Positions 15,001 through 21,260 of a stretch of 64,000 bases of DNA are shown piece after piece. The DNA is from a virus, in the IMG/VR virus record IMGVR_UViG_3300034062_002410, positions 21,293-85,292 of that record; one strand, 5' to 3'. The notes beneath the pieces are model-generated. The model was not told the DNA's origin. It saw only the letters and a list, made by a program, of their open reading frames with translations, and did no database searches. The position numbers and the translations under genes were made by a program. The stretch's first letter is position 1; each line of letters starts with the position of its first letter.

Positions 15001-15722
15001 TAGCAATGACAAGACCAAGAAATAAATTGGTAATGTTCTCTGAATTAAAAGAAGGTGAGTTTTTAACTGAGAAGCAAAAGGAAAATATGGTTCCTACTGG
15101 TGAATCATTACAACCTGAAGAAATAAAATTAGGAGTAGAAGAACTATTTAATTCTAATTCTGAATTATCTTCTATTGGAACTCCTCAACAATACTCTCAA
15201 TACTTAAATACTATATTTCCTGATAGTCAAGTAAAAGATATTGTTTATCATGGCACATTAAATAAGTTTGAATTTTTTGATAAGTCAAATCTTGGAATAA
15301 ACACTTTTAAAGATAGACCTAAAGGATTTTATTTTACTAGAAAGAATGTAGCTGAATATCTTTATGGTACTTTTAAGCAGATATCGCAAGAAACAGGAAA
15401 AGAAGAATTTGTAAAAGGTAATTTAATTAGTGCAGTTATTAATACTAAAGAACAATATCAATTAGTCCAAGAAAAAGATGATATTAGCGGTTATGGAGAT
15501 TTTGTTGAATATGAATCTCATGTAGTATTTGAACCAGAACAAATACATATATTAGGAAGTAAAGATGATATAAAAGGATTTAAAGAGTTTGTAGAAAAGC
15601 AATCTACTCAAGAAGTAAAAGAAAAAGTTCAAGAAACTAAAAAAAATACAGTATCTTCAGCAATTGAAAATCAAATTGAAGAACTTATCAAAAAAGGTAT
15701 TATTAAATCTAAATGTGATTAA
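1..15722 (+). CDS. Giant virion RNA polymerase polyprotein (5' partial)
   Basis: The reading frame is already open at base 3, so the gene starts outside the window; the ATG at 333 is only the first Met inside it. At least 5239 residues are visible. The motif DFDVD (8457-8471) is the metal-binding signature of crAss-like single-chain RNA polymerases related to phi14:2 gp66, which are carried in the virion and injected. Downstream modules are separated by Thr/Pro/Gln-rich linkers near 12,390 and 12,710. They are a zincin-like segment with KELMH (11,118-11,132), a NADAR domain (about 11,930-12,390), a complete SF1 helicase (Walker A GRGGTGKTT at 13,800, IIIDEC near 14,020, ALYVAMTRPR near 15,000) and a C-terminal ADP-ribosyltransferase-like domain (about 15,210-15,600; H at 15,249, Y at 15,330, E at 15,513). 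This is a polyvalent injected protein. The polymerase call is firm; the enzymatic activity of the accessory domains is inferred. Confidence 0.9.
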   Translation, partial: LKKEAAKEGVKPLDIQERLAEYKETKEADRYDYLIEQINEVYAVETENFNNSTQEAIDYEQGQLDIANKRLSTLESQPTEVKPDIILSGLAGGFKGVSKNSFDVRNSTEVMNNVNSGKSFSEIVEYKGKKYVVVGLRLDTARFSTTVGRDNYSFAVAELNENTPNNIVEILETSAKENFKNIYSDFNNNDVIRPITEQNKELSALKSKPTVEQKQTKAVKPLNFVISGIGGIGRGGFRVWKSQNYNVEAGGNEAQDNRSKQEVSELTNPTDKTRLIGRFYSVDQGDKVTYYANTNEVAFDNEFKRLTDAVNRGASVQVSVTVNKSDNVNEADIQKALLEKLTQVVEVSVDKNTFKANPQADFSGISLNEINPTKQQEQVTLSQKEQEILNSFKDNKASKPLLNRKFAANKSEIESLLAKGIIKEDGNNYVIAGREAQEVTLTVQKTKAEQVADNLLAKQFTRNAEGTYNLQINLKALSPEEKADIEDAVKVIKERIKNNQLDGWEINKVSNPLFEVVTITKPNLTSNQPMEEGDVSYQPDEIPTLTKEQEEKIKDLIESYVNTMEIDNNKFPTFEELVKSYIRTVGKEKAEKHLKLLGTGWELNGYGTISDYNAILRKLFGKREDIALGISAMSEELSQSVAAPEEVEVKQDELIKKEEIKDSAEPIDVTPDKQVVYSTETDIVSDTSPKLGYSVFDFSISQKVRGKDGKIIVTTDTINEGLKKKQDGLVKAIKTANFENVKVGAKLTVSVNPLNELNRVKSWVIPARVEDKNSPLYGTDVLENGKVKTIKFGEWLDQKVKESGLPVEEFMETQEFWDRVPILVSDEQGDFIAQVHDIGWYTPAKFNGDIKEAKRNVNEIRKLIKEAFKRGENSVFEITNITGGKTDGLKLTELVPLKKANPQAMMGLIVKDKDGNFQTFIYENGKRKEVKVENLSVITGAEQNKTKSMMKVDIRRWGTDADGKPTYKAFYSTSPKLSASQVNTVKNIIYSKLIVANNNLSTSQNNKFGKLLNAINSTIGSDITNNESFTDLLKRFVFISPVKNVSQEYRQGLINKVNEGNISEVENTLATSYFKNINKLEPGQTTILSLAPDILVVAKNGSNGIEVKIINKNTIPVENNEIVNNQEFLQRDALLQEALQNSLLNGYAQVGNYKQPVIQVNNDFTLTTVANNYPEFVQNNVLTNLMSVNVGTNDKPVYATRLQSNIYYKPVGTAPGKSVSRKEGQTMVSDSKVTEKDKQAITNVVESTSDEAFEEAVEGVEQDGFELFGDTVEEKAEDLKEVVKQMSNESKEIVENHLEAGPNLDNISEYNEFLNQASNKVKWVNEYFNEDNTESAESLESNQPREIGEEDVEDMAINLLRINGVSSRHQSQLANYASVKLGDILSTKEINQQEVRDKVVEDITNTLNANKESLQETLAQLKSIPQYQDRPKVMELVVKYETALNKINLVLDNIDVIYKQSVAIALKDLNGKVIENDEIEVGDDPNDNDLDNQENEEDVDDELSEEEDRHLGTENYSKTSLEVNPKASITSTLRRFMRGIPDISPTTGLPKSGAMGVTTYVDFDTVYDVVQSLLADAPVDFNMMMDILEVNKNKQPWLPILINKLKESSSEVKNQFTTTMGKHALTMEFLMYSFDKEGNATFKIVNTNLSSINRKIKDEWSNNLTSSNVLIDEYGNVSRDTVDELLNEYNSWMKTPSVLSSVHQRFIKERLKLGETSFNADENNKTLNISVELAQQKTNSKITNIDGKEYLVSIGSDDVVYVTPYERNIVSKALVDYASLTPAESKEAIEKIKDWFDAFGIELTDNAIDGLFKNPKVSASQFFEQSNNFAVGSLVKWLDTTRKAFSQDKEVTITEGSKNNPLDNSAVSDLAYHQSKYSSGIVTSSFRDGKKSIYGFTAFKFITDRANEIKNKPEFRDNLRKLSFSKNSFWLQLFEDGIDLPVYNFKERFNVTHLGLTALKEFAKKLYRDNGITSLGDVDHELVKVGMHQADQGALSKPFTVFGQQISLRNITALFPTMSDKSTMTLVKTLGLNLTDKKYFDKTENGKLVPNKSIAEFIFEQTVLPEIERVINFNAKNPNGTDIKNYDKGAKMLLLMPHLNDLVIFEKDGKKITLNEAINTKNAKLQKVLSKKDVILAEVQNYVSALVEEKMKVWAANGYYTVEEKDGKTKVTNNLLDKKYMEGVVADSQLEKIELAAMDFEINQMLSNANAFMTMIGDPAIYYKADSSKSFIQQSKETFTNVGKRLALMIAPGSKLADSETEQYTQVMLEDRVAMSENISFLTEVLDNKKFDWKEYNRIKSLNTKSDDPVKAKELKDEQKKQFEEFYDKYPNSNGYFNIEGTDAQEYTTWQEHLHILEKLGRLNDATVSITPEEIREAKEMFANNTPYSQMSDKQKGILKKVLQPIKPVYTGQIFDEAQDVMRTVYIKSSSFPLIPQVTEGTELNKLKEALEALQKEGAGPNPSPYKYVRASYQSANKVGAKAKALNMYEDDGSIKDLKVEDLKASSLTLNRKDFKIQLDVPYKSFKKKEDTVSLGTQLTKILFGNGVMDATGFMYNGKPIDGVELEKEYTKAFIELVNYKTQQLYDELGIDIKTNKPIDVRATAAKLQNILKTEAINRGYSKQDVEALEVIIKEVNGEEDLTFKLPLWLAANANRFESLLNAVVNNRIVKLKFPGSSFVAGSEEGFKIQKDFKGVDKNKIVWTKNWNGKELQAAKYDADGNLQYAQVIAPSKFRKKDGTLIDLLERKNNKYVYVTETKQGFKLKEDMIDPELRNITAFRIPTSGHMSAAQVEIVGFLPNEQGDLMIVPKNLTKQKGLDFDVDKENTYSLWHETDENGKITVLKEGDKEKLLQNEIIKIHTAVLSNPDKEVQKKINNILSIDYAKEQAENIDSMISSSKDETYFTPLGSEYQKNKMFLGASGKIGIGAYSLDVTTHSLFEQAKAKGNQVSLNYTDIDEKGKTIANPFNMSFEGEGRTDGTLGNQQTIDGQRTIAQVLSELQNIATDNEKEQVMGRVNLNSYTLDVSKILAMLGFDKAKNGNSIQFTFLSQPIIREYVKEMDNVNSNVAKFNPNKESAVINKLLEKYGNKNYELGYDVDVQNTKNFTMDKMENQLRGEVDNDFQLAVLNRFLELKKLGLAVRTLQGAINTDSKGLGKSILDNSQKIESINNLLSNPVITNAGELLGNFIPIVKYEKGKRIKALSDAEYQSYINDGYVKFGDNLFLPTTVSGVFTARALVTATSLWDRHFPYNSKLFNSIFENLMPLISKSEASDAKKVEKKSMVIKEIKRFLNSYSASNTLFDNINAQAERERLFFDRPSTGKVSLATYIKELKKANSSLASNKLIERLELVANTQGEPSLIKFNNTSAGFYDENGLNNALLELMELNLNLPSFNNEPYTSRKLAQDLITYSYLEGGVQEATQFVKFIPLSYLNKMGFTFGLSNIDFDSMGAYSIFDINPDLLNTNSKFITQFVQHNPGILPKLDNYIPKIGDIKNISEVTEFNIEKMLNAIEYQGMTAAEFYDYYKMDAKQIEEFKIALANKVSNFSMPEFVALRKDGEYLLWKSAGNGNYVQVPVVQSGISEYDSNVQQITPLSSEIVTPQNPVKEQPLSPSSDESKVTNETRFGLGTDASLTDIVTNLANSTSIDEYLITLAKQLLPAINPTTSITVDNIKTRGKYKRAENAITISASQAKNATDTELARTILKELMHSITDNELGKHVYRSSGDNKYYLKSSDAPKHISVLINLFNQVSKIPEFENAIESIKKKLAIEGQEQALTPEENRIYYGAYDVYEFVEMMMTQPEFQQEMAKIKTGNGKSVLDLFKNFLNTLFKNLGIQFETGTVASEAIENILILVDEKGRLKQQPTQTQLIASTQTESNLFSKDEIDAIKGNYLNADDLSIEQLKTVGSPLSLKLAKLKEDIKSASPFNKADMKLKAMDFLINNEEKLIKELQIFIQQTPEVKPTTTSSLPGPETKINIYAGTRENAELSNFAIRPFTIDYARIGEYGLGKIKFQSVEQAFQYIKFEDLPYTEENVKTANEILKTVDGAKLRQLGKQFKGLNKSSWDNISSPMMKQLIQRSFEQNPDALQKLLATGNATLTHKSPYKDDKWTTEFPKLLMEVREELKGQQPTTTTQPSTQEIQMPKPTGVFTERLNEIRKIYSGNKSYINTNVSGAEAWEQINAQQGNVKPEDIYNIKDEIGGNLFEYFNRAYQYITGNKLVQDKNFVIPINQSSKSTTTTQPIVTQEVSKSDLEKLKQTPEGKKIEKERQEELKPYLVTSIDDKINIINENLGKMGFAGLANSPSIIFTFNEREPSTSFLQKPITKEGSNYRIITSRYNVLVDKDFNIISTTNVDTGKTYKYKESEIGNSIVEIGRVPDNFKVSQLIEQLFNENTAYKQNKQEEINKKYDEELIAEYRKQEVKPTPTVSNSIKNDLLNILEDIKRETDDESLNDNLEFPVVNASEFSGYPNIQKYLNTEYGIEQREYEFFKLHKDVVEDLLSSMKEVNPTNLLEKLKSVTDTNDTGVDSNIKPIITSDTKKDQELIKKANEQIKNTKYELFPGVGANVKQTEALDKLTDFLKAPIDKSEKTQSTFVLVGRGGTGKTTIVKKIVDEFPGSKVVGGAISHTAKNNLQKSLRGKTVRTIASLTGIGVFDDLNDFKDTTLSRADIIIIDECSMIDTATMNRIYQLANPNAKIIFMGDNVQLPPIEKNTKESPTFNAATKPENNAKLTKRMRQGEDSPIVPLSDIVAENIERSEKEIERKVIKRRDSNFNPVTNKGVIFTDNNAELMSNLERDFKADVQNTKIITYTNDEGKTGNPGNKKEMNGVVRKILWGADAKNEYNVGEILVADNIIYDANILNGEYYEVQGIKPINDAVSITAVELIPGKGIVTNQKKFPGYSLKVKVISETDNFNKIITLNLPSADSKQKIDEIQEGLKTANKSLFYQNKKIIPDVNYGYAITSHKAQGSTFNNTYVMEDNIINSGMSNKEANQALYVAMTRPRNKLVMFSELKEGEFLTEKQKENMVPTGESLQPEEIKLGVEELFNSNSELSSIGTPQQYSQYLNTIFPDSQVKDIVYHGTLNKFEFFDKSNLGINTFKDRPKGFYFTRKNVAEYLYGTFKQISQETGKEEFVKGNLISAVINTKEQYQLVQEKDDISGYGDFVEYESHVVFEPEQIHILGSKDDIKGFKEFVEKQSTQEVKEKVQETKKNTVSSAIENQIEELIKKGIIKSKCD

Positions 15723-15733
15723 ATTTATATAAC

Positions 15734-18700
15734 ATGGGATGTACTTATGAATTTATGGGTAAACTTTATACTAAGGAGCAACTAACTCAGTTGCTCCAAG
15801 ATAAAGGCATTCAGAATAAAATAAAAGTATTAGAAAGTAATATTAAACAAGATTATGGAGTATCTAATTCTCCTGAAGAAATATCTTATGAGTTTTCAGA
15901 AGATGATTTTGTAGCTTTTGATGATACTATAGCTACTAATGATGATAACATAAACTTTGATGCTGCTCAAGAAACTGATGCAGATATGGTATTAGATTAT
16001 GATAAACTTGTAAAGTTTAAAAAGAATCTACTTAATACACTTAACAATAGAATTGCTAATCTTAAAAGTTTTATAAATACATTAACTGATAAAAATAAAG
16101 TAAAAGAGAACACTAAGTTATTAGAAGAGTTACAAGAAAGAGCTAATGTATTAGACCAGGAAATATATAATGAAAAAAATGCAGGTGAAACATCTTTGCA
16201 GAAATTAAAGTTTCAAGCTGAAAGAGATTTACAAAGACTTGAAAAACTATTAAGTCCTAATGAAGGATTAACAGATGATTATGAAAACTTACAAGAAGCT
16301 AGAAAAATACTTAACTTTTATAAAGCATTAGAATTAGTTAGGAATAAAGTTGATGTAGATAATAATGCATTTAGTGTTCATCCATTTTTTAATATTGAAG
16401 AAATATTAGGACCTGATGGTAATCCTATTCTATCTGATGAAGTAGCTGCTGTATTTAATAATATAGCAGCAGAATTTAAGAAAAGAGAGAAGCCATATAA
16501 TGATAGACAAAAAGTATTATTAGAGAGAATAATTAATTCTAATCCTAAAGTAAGAGAAATAATAGGAGAAAAAACCTATGATGAATTAATGGAAAATCTT
16601 GATGATGCTCATTATGTTGATATGTGGATGATGGAAGCTAATAGAGGTATATTTTCTAAAAATGGTTTAATACCACAAGTAGCATTAGAAATAATACAAG
16701 ATAATGATACTGAAGCTTTAAGTAAACATAAAACATTTGAAGAAAAACATAATGAACTTTTACCTAAAGTAAGAGCAGCATTGAAAAGATTAAACACAGG
16801 ATTACTTTCAGGACTTAAAGGAGTATCATATAAAATATTTTTTCAACAACTATTGCCTGGAAAAACAGGAAATAAAATAGTAAATAGATTTTCACAAGAT
16901 TACTTTGATAAACTTAGTGATGTACTATTTAGATTTAAAGAATCATTGTTAAAAGCTCAAGCATTATCTCCAACAGAATTAAATGAAGAAGGAGATGAAG
17001 TAAGAAAGAAAGCTATAAATAGTGCTTATGAAGCTAAACAAAAATGGTTTAGAGAAAATACAATGATGCTTGATGTTAGGAAATTACCTGAAATTGCAGC
17101 TATATTTCCTGAATTTGAATTACAATATCAAGATGATGGAGGTAAACATAAAAAAGAGTTAATAGCACAATTAGGTCAAATAGGATATAAAGAGCAATTA
17201 AATAAACAGGTTAATGAAATTAAAAAATATATAGCCTGGAGAGATTCAATTCAAGAAATGTTTCTTGAACAAAAAAATGCAGAAAGTATAGGTGACCTAA
17301 CTAAAGAAGAGTTAAATGAACTTAAGCTTACATTAGGAACTCATAATCCATTTAATGCAGCTGCTTATTTTTATGATAATGAAAAACTTAAAATAGGAGG
17401 TAAGTTTGAAAATAGTTCAATGAACTACAACATAACTGTTCCAAGAAAATATACTGTTGAAGCATTAATAAATGCAAATGGTAAACTTACTATTAGTCCA
17501 ACTCAAAATGAAACAGGATTTTATGATAAAAATTATGAAACTATAGAATCTGATAAAGATTTAAAAGCTTACTATGATTTGATTAGTGAAAGAATGGAAC
17601 AAGTAAGTGAAATATTTCCTGAAGAAATTAGAAAGAATTTATTTTCAGGTTCTTTGTCTATGATTAGAAAAACAGTAGCTGAAATATTAACTGACCCTAA
17701 TATTCCAATTCTTAAAAGAATATCTAAAGCACTTAATCAAATATATGAAAATATTAAATTAGGATTTGGAGTAAATCCTAATGAGAGTATTCATCAAGAT
17801 ACCTTAGATGTTATTACTAATAGGGCAGAACCTAAAGTAAATTCATCATTTTTAAATAATAATAAAGAAGCTATATCAGAAAGATTTGATATTGTAAGAA
17901 GAAAATTAAATAATGAATTAAGAAAAGCAGGATTACCTTTAAGAGTAAATAAATATACTGAGATATTAACTGATGCCTTACCTTATCCTGTAGTAAAGTT
18001 ATTAGCTGAAAAATTAGGAATACCTGCAACTACTAATGCATTAAAAGCAAAGTTTGGTGAAAAGATAAAAGTAGGTGATGTATTATATAAACTAACCATA
18101 TCAGATATAGTTGAGGAAAACTCATTAGACTTACCTAAGATTGTAAAATATTATTCAATGATGGGTGCTGAATATGAAGCAAGACAAAAATCATTACCAT
18201 TAATATCAATACTTAAACAACACTATAATCAAATTAAAACTTCATTAAAAGCAGGGCAAACTTTAAGAACAAGAGCTAATACTCAATTTGAGTCTTGGTT
18301 TAATAGAGTAGTTTTAGGTAATCAATTTGAAGAAAAATATGGAGTTGAAAGTCAAAGTACACTTGAAGAAAAGAAAACTGTTAAAGATAAAGTAAATGCA
18401 TTTTTTAAAGGTAGACTTCTTTCAGGTCAAGAAGAAACTATGAGAAGAGATATTAACTCTTTAATTAATGATATAGATAAACAAATTGTTGAGTTATTAC
18501 AAGAAGGCACATTAGAATCTCAAGTAAAAATTAATAAATTACAAGATGAAAAAGCAGAATTAATTACTAAAAGAGAAGGATTAGGAAAAAGAAGAGCATT
18601 GTCAAAAGGTATTGATTCATTATTAGGTCATGTTAGATTTTTAGGATTAGGTTATAAACTTAGTTCTATGGTAACTAACTTTTTAGAAGGTCAAATAGCT

Positions 18701-20371
18701 AATATGACGATTGCTGCAACAGGAGATTATTTTGAACCTAAACATTATTATAGAGCATTGCATATTGTTAAAGGTAGTATATTTAAAAATGCTACTCTTG
18801 GTGGATATGCAACTAAAGGTGCAAAGAAAACAAGAATATTTGCTGATAGATTTGATATACTTCAAGATTCAACTAATGAATTACAAAAAGCATCTCAAAA
18901 AACTGCATTAAGTTATGTAGATTATGTAACTCCATATACAGGTAACAAAAGAGTAGAGTATTTAAACCAAACTCCACTTATGGATGCAATAATGTTGAAT
19001 ACTGAAATTACAGGATTAAATGGTGAGAAAAGTAGTTTATGGGATGCATTAGATGAAAATTGTAAATTACTACCTAAATTTAGAACTAAAGAAAATATTG
19101 AAGCATGGGAACAAGGAAAAGGAGAAAAAGCTCAAGAATTTAAAAAGAATGTTAGTAATGCTATTACAACTGCTCATGGTAACTATGATAAGTTAAGAGG
19201 TATTATGGCTAAAGAATCAGTAGCAGGAAAAGTAATATTAATGTTTAAAACCTGGATGGGTTCTCAATTATACCAAAGACTTGCTATTGAACAAGATGAT
19301 TTATCAGCAAATGCTAAAGGATATAAAGGTAGATATAGGTCACATACTAAAGCATCAGCATTTTTACATGGAGCAATGATAGGTGGAGTTTTTGCAGGAT
19401 TACCAGGTGCAGCTATTGCTGGTGGATTTGGTCTTGTACTTGCTTCATATAAAGGTAAAGCTATCAGTAAAACAGAAATGCAAGAAGGTGTAATAGGTGG
19501 ATTAAAAGAAACAGCATTTTTACTTAAATCGTTAGTTAGAAAAACAATAGGTACACCTATTAACCTTTTAGCAGGTAGAGAACTTATAAAAGAATATGGT
19601 AATTATGATAAGTTAGTAGGTGAAAATTTTACAGAAAGAGATAAGAAAAACATGAGAGCATTAATTGCTGAAATGTCAATTCAATTATCATTACTTGGAC
19701 TTGGATTATTAGTAAAACAATTATATTGGGATGATGATGACGATGAAGAAGACCCTAAAAGAATACAACATAATATCTTAATGAACTATGTAAATCAATT
19801 ACAAGAATCAGCAGCAGGGTATATTATATTACCTAATAGTTATGAAACATTATTTGGTAGAGTAGGTTTATTTGACTTTGCTAATAATGTTGGTAAAGTA
19901 GTAGTTGAATTAGAAGGATTACAAAGTGACAATGATATAGCAACTACTGGTTCTAATAAAGGAGAATCTAAATTATTAAAAGCACTTAAAAAAGTTACAT
20001 TACCTGCTATTTTAACTCAAGATGCATTTGGATTTGAAACTCTTGGCTCAAGACAATTTTCTCCTACATTTTATGATGATTGGTTTTGGGATGATGAAAA
20101 GAAAGCTAAAAAAATAATAGAACAAAAAAGAGCAGTAGTAAGAACTGAATTAGAAAAAGAAGGAATACCTGAAAAAGAAATACAAAAGTTATTAGATAAA
20201 AGTTTAAAACTACCTAAGGACATTAAAGACCCTAACAGTAGAACTGCTACTGAAAGCATTAAAGAAAAGAAACAAAAACTAACTCCTGAACAAAAGAAAA
20301 GATTAAAAGAGTTAGGAAAAGAATTAGAAGAAGAAGAAAAATCTAAAGAAGAAGATGAAGAGGAAAATTAA
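15734..20371 (+). CDS. Large virion/ejection protein, 1545 aa
   Basis: This gene starts 11 bases after the polymerase polyprotein and is presumably in the same transcript. It is rich in predicted alpha helix and charged coiled-coil-like segments. A glycine- and alanine-rich hydrophobic stretch at about residues 1211-1245 (nt 19,365-19,470) contains GAMIGGVFAGLPGAAIAGG, which suits membrane insertion. The C-terminus is a Lys/Glu-rich tail. In crAss-like phages the very large proteins next to the RNA polymerase are virion cargo delivered with the DNA, and position and size support that here. I recognise no catalytic motif. An ejection or membrane-channel role is inference. Confidence 0.65.
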   Translation: MGCTYEFMGKLYTKEQLTQLLQDKGIQNKIKVLESNIKQDYGVSNSPEEISYEFSEDDFVAFDDTIATNDDNINFDAAQETDADMVLDYDKLVKFKKNLLNTLNNRIANLKSFINTLTDKNKVKENTKLLEELQERANVLDQEIYNEKNAGETSLQKLKFQAERDLQRLEKLLSPNEGLTDDYENLQEARKILNFYKALELVRNKVDVDNNAFSVHPFFNIEEILGPDGNPILSDEVAAVFNNIAAEFKKREKPYNDRQKVLLERIINSNPKVREIIGEKTYDELMENLDDAHYVDMWMMEANRGIFSKNGLIPQVALEIIQDNDTEALSKHKTFEEKHNELLPKVRAALKRLNTGLLSGLKGVSYKIFFQQLLPGKTGNKIVNRFSQDYFDKLSDVLFRFKESLLKAQALSPTELNEEGDEVRKKAINSAYEAKQKWFRENTMMLDVRKLPEIAAIFPEFELQYQDDGGKHKKELIAQLGQIGYKEQLNKQVNEIKKYIAWRDSIQEMFLEQKNAESIGDLTKEELNELKLTLGTHNPFNAAAYFYDNEKLKIGGKFENSSMNYNITVPRKYTVEALINANGKLTISPTQNETGFYDKNYETIESDKDLKAYYDLISERMEQVSEIFPEEIRKNLFSGSLSMIRKTVAEILTDPNIPILKRISKALNQIYENIKLGFGVNPNESIHQDTLDVITNRAEPKVNSSFLNNNKEAISERFDIVRRKLNNELRKAGLPLRVNKYTEILTDALPYPVVKLLAEKLGIPATTNALKAKFGEKIKVGDVLYKLTISDIVEENSLDLPKIVKYYSMMGAEYEARQKSLPLISILKQHYNQIKTSLKAGQTLRTRANTQFESWFNRVVLGNQFEEKYGVESQSTLEEKKTVKDKVNAFFKGRLLSGQEETMRRDINSLINDIDKQIVELLQEGTLESQVKINKLQDEKAELITKREGLGKRRALSKGIDSLLGHVRFLGLGYKLSSMVTNFLEGQIANMTIAATGDYFEPKHYYRALHIVKGSIFKNATLGGYATKGAKKTRIFADRFDILQDSTNELQKASQKTALSYVDYVTPYTGNKRVEYLNQTPLMDAIMLNTEITGLNGEKSSLWDALDENCKLLPKFRTKENIEAWEQGKGEKAQEFKKNVSNAITTAHGNYDKLRGIMAKESVAGKVILMFKTWMGSQLYQRLAIEQDDLSANAKGYKGRYRSHTKASAFLHGAMIGGVFAGLPGAAIAGGFGLVLASYKGKAISKTEMQEGVIGGLKETAFLLKSLVRKTIGTPINLLAGRELIKEYGNYDKLVGENFTERDKKNMRALIAEMSIQLSLLGLGLLVKQLYWDDDDDEEDPKRIQHNILMNYVNQLQESAAGYIILPNSYETLFGRVGLFDFANNVGKVVVELEGLQSDNDIATTGSNKGESKLLKALKKVTLPAILTQDAFGFETLGSRQFSPTFYDDWFWDDEKKAKKIIEQKRAVVRTELEKEGIPEKEIQKLLDKSLKLPKDIKDPNSRTATESIKEKKQKLTPEQKKRLKELGKELEEEEKSKEEDEEEN

Positions 20372-20396
20372 GACATTAATAGTTGGCTATAGAAAT

Positions 20397-20427
20397 AAAA
20401 AAGCAACCCATTACAGGTTGCTTTTTT
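20397..20427. terminator. Bidirectional intrinsic terminator
   Basis: A perfect 12-bp inverted repeat (arms 20397-20408 and 20416-20427, core GCAACC/GGTTGC) has an A-run on one side and a T-run on the other. It therefore works as a Rho-independent terminator in both directions. It sits exactly where the rightward virion genes meet the leftward lysis genes. Confidence 0.9.
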
Positions 20428-20474
20428 CATGGAAACACACAAATTAATAACACACAAGGAACACAAAAACTTTA

Positions 20475-21185
20475 TTAAAACTTAAATAAGTTATAAGAAA
20501 TTCCTACACCAATATATGGTACAGGTCTAAAATTTATAAGGTCTAACCCATATCCTCCTGTTATTCCAACTCCAAAATGTTTAGGTTTAGGTTGGGTTAC
20601 TTTATAAGCCATAATTTCTGAAACTTTAGAATATGGATTTTCATTAGTGACTAAAACTTCCATTTTCTTAGTCTTCTTGTTTCTAATAAAAGCTACTGAG
20701 TATTTGTTATTAAATTCTATTGAAATGTCAGAGCTTTGAAAATTGACTTTTCCTTTTAAATTTACCCAATCATTATTAAATTTTACAAGAAACTCTTCTC
20801 TTTCTTTTCCTGTACTATCAATATAAATTATAGTACTATCAGTTTCAAAAATAGTATCAAATTTTATTTTTTCCTGGAATACTGTTATTACTTCAGGTTT
20901 TTTGTTTTTGTATTTTTGAATTTCTGTTTGTAATGCTTTTACAATTTCTCTATCAGATTTAATTTCTAATACTTGTTTTGCATTTTCAACTTCCAATACT
21001 CCTATTTTAGATACTGCTCTACCATATTTATCTTTATAATGAATAACAGTATCTAAAACTAAAAGTTGAGATTGATATTTAGCTTTGTATTTAGTAACTA
21101 ATACTTTGTTACCACAATTACTGATTAACAATATAATAATTATAGTGATAAGAGTAATTATCAATGTTGTGTTGATGTTTTTCAT
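20475..21185 (-). CDS. Spanin-like envelope protein, 236 aa
   Basis: The N-terminus is a strong hydrophobic helix (residues 6-24, TTLIITLITIIIILLISNC) ending in Cys, which could be a membrane anchor or lipobox. A long charged periplasmic region with coiled-coil character follows (about 60-110). The last 30 residues (FGVGITGGYGLDL, then PYIGVGISYNLFKF) look like amphipathic beta strands ending in aromatic Phe, the pattern of outer-membrane-inserted C-termini. An inner anchor plus an outer-membrane-like tail fits a one-piece spanin that fuses the two membranes at lysis. Its neighbours are dUTPase and a lysin. Spanin function is inferred from topology; a simple structural membrane protein is possible. 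Confidence 0.5.
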   Translation of the reverse strand: MKNINTTLIITLITIIIILLISNCGNKVLVTKYKAKYQSQLLVLDTVIHYKDKYGRAVSKIGVLEVENAKQVLEIKSDREIVKALQTEIQKYKNKKPEVITVFQEKIKFDTIFETDSTIIYIDSTGKEREEFLVKFNNDWVNLKGKVNFQSSDISIEFNNKYSVAFIRNKKTKKMEVLVTNENPYSKVSEIMAYKVTQPKPKHFGVGITGGYGLDLINFRPVPYIGVGISYNLFKF

Positions 21186-21202
21186 AATAATAAATTTTAA
21201 TA

Positions 21203-21232
21203 AAAAAGTGAGATATTCCTACCTCACTTTTT
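21203..21232 (-). terminator. Terminator after dUTPase
   Basis: The inverted repeat AAAAAGTGAG / CTCACTTTTT is followed by a T-run on the minus strand. It lies between the dUTPase stop and the spanin-like gene, so the two may be only partly co-transcribed. Confidence 0.75.
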
Positions 21233-21260
21233 TCCCTAAAAAACCAAAACTATATAAAAA

